The notes beneath the pieces are model-generated. The model made no database searches. It was not told the DNA's origin and was given only the letters and a program-made list of their open reading frames with translations. A stretch of 5,308 nucleotides of DNA, taken from the NCBI GenBank assembly GCA_023265495.1, contig JAHFTP010000124.1, forward strand, positions 1-5,308. The letters run 5' to 3'. The translations under genes were made by a program, and so were the position numbers. Shown here in pieces: positions 4,882 to 5,308 of the stretch. Origin of the DNA: Chlamydiota bacterium (GTDB lineage Bacteria > Chlamydiota > Chlamydiia > Chlamydiales > Rhabdochlamydiaceae). Positions within the stretch are counted from its first letter, which is position 1. Every line of letters starts with the position of its first letter.

Positions 4882-5308
4882 ATGTCAACAATTAGTGAAA
4901 TTACTGCGACACCCGTACAAAGACCTGTATTACCAGCTGCTGCAAGCTGTGGCTCGAAGCTTTATGCTGTATTCAATAAAGCTGTAAAGGACGCATCTCT
5001 CATAAAAGAGATAGGAAAAGCTGTTAATTATATGACCTTCTGGCTGAAACATTTTAATCTTAGCAGCAATCCTGGCTTAGATACTGTCGGCAAATTGGGA
5101 GTGGGAGCAAAAAACTTAATTAGCGTGCTTGAGACTCCAAGTAAAATTGATGCTGCTCTAAAAAGTGGAAGAGAGTTTGCTGCTGCACCCTCCATTTGTG
5201 GAGCTGCAAAAGCACTCTCTGATGGCACCTCTGTTATCAATCGGGTCTATGACGGAATTAGTCTAACAAATCCTATTTTTGGTATAGACGCAAGTGCAAT
5301 GAAGACCT
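4882..5308 (+). CDS. Inc-like protein of unknown function (paralogue 2, 3' end outside window)
   Basis: The frame from ATG 4882 stays open to the window end, giving 142 residues. AAGGA at 4872-4876 lies five bases ahead of the start. Residues 28-142 align without gaps to residues 37-151 of the preceding protein, with 58 of 115 identical by hand count. The best-conserved pieces are AVKDASLIKEIGKA (34-47), ISVLETPSK (80-88), SGREF (95-99) and the final NPIFGIDASAMKT (130-142). The first 27 residues differ, apart from a shared MS-[ST]-I start, and are Ser/Thr/Pro/Ala-rich with no Sec signal peptide. Whether it ends in the same paired hydrophobic segments cannot be seen. It is probably a tandem duplicate under its own promoter and long leader. 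Function unknown; Inc-like only by relation to its neighbour. Confidence 0.85.
   Translation, partial: MSTISEITATPVQRPVLPAAASCGSKLYAVFNKAVKDASLIKEIGKAVNYMTFWLKHFNLSSNPGLDTVGKLGVGAKNLISVLETPSKIDAALKSGREFAAAPSICGAAKALSDGTSVINRVYDGISLTNPIFGIDASAMKT

Noticed and set aside
1..5308. CRISPR array, insertion sequence, integrase or toxin-antitoxin pair
   Set aside because: There are no spaced direct repeats, terminal inverted repeats, transposase motifs or paired small genes of that kind.

Overview
The window looks like chromosomal DNA from a member of the Chlamydiales, more likely an environmental (Chlamydia-like) lineage than a Chlamydia species. The main reason is gene order. Separate lpxC, fabZ, lpxA and fmt genes lie in that order on one strand. 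From memory, this is the chlamydial arrangement (lnt-lpxC-fabZ-lpxA-fmt, followed in C. trachomatis by the inclusion-membrane-type gene CT529 and then rplC). The last gene pair has no obvious sequence match to anything I can name, so the family within the order stays open.

Layout, all on the + strand. Bases 1-54 are the probable last codons of a membrane protein, most likely lnt by position. Bases 146-325 hold an uncertain 59-codon gene with a good ribosome site. Bases 400-2648 carry the early lipid A genes: lpxC (TTG start), fabZ (overlapping lpxC by one base) and lpxA. Bases 2667-3605 carry fmt (GTG start). There is no strong terminator between these genes, so they probably form one transcription unit. 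LpxA and LpxC catalyse the first two steps from UDP-GlcNAc to lipid A. FabZ competes with LpxA for (3-hydroxy)acyl-ACP, so pairing them balances phospholipid against lipid A. Fmt charges the initiator tRNA and is functionally unrelated.

Bases 3606-5308 are an accessory-looking region. A clean sigma70-type promoter drives a 272-residue protein of unknown function with a C-terminal pair of hydrophobic segments, the layout of chlamydial Inc proteins. A long stem with a T-rich tail follows it. A second, almost identically spaced promoter then leads into a leader of about 200 bases full of competing hairpins, followed by a paralogue cut off by the window end. The two proteins align without gaps over 115 residues at about 50% identity (58 identical, counted by hand). 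The hypothesis most worth testing is that this is a tandemly expanded Inc-like family at the chromosomal position held by CT529 in Chlamydia, with different 5' control on the two copies.

Limits: no database search or folding program was available. Function calls for lpxC, fabZ, lpxA and fmt rest on clear motifs; everything said about the last two genes is structural description and inference.
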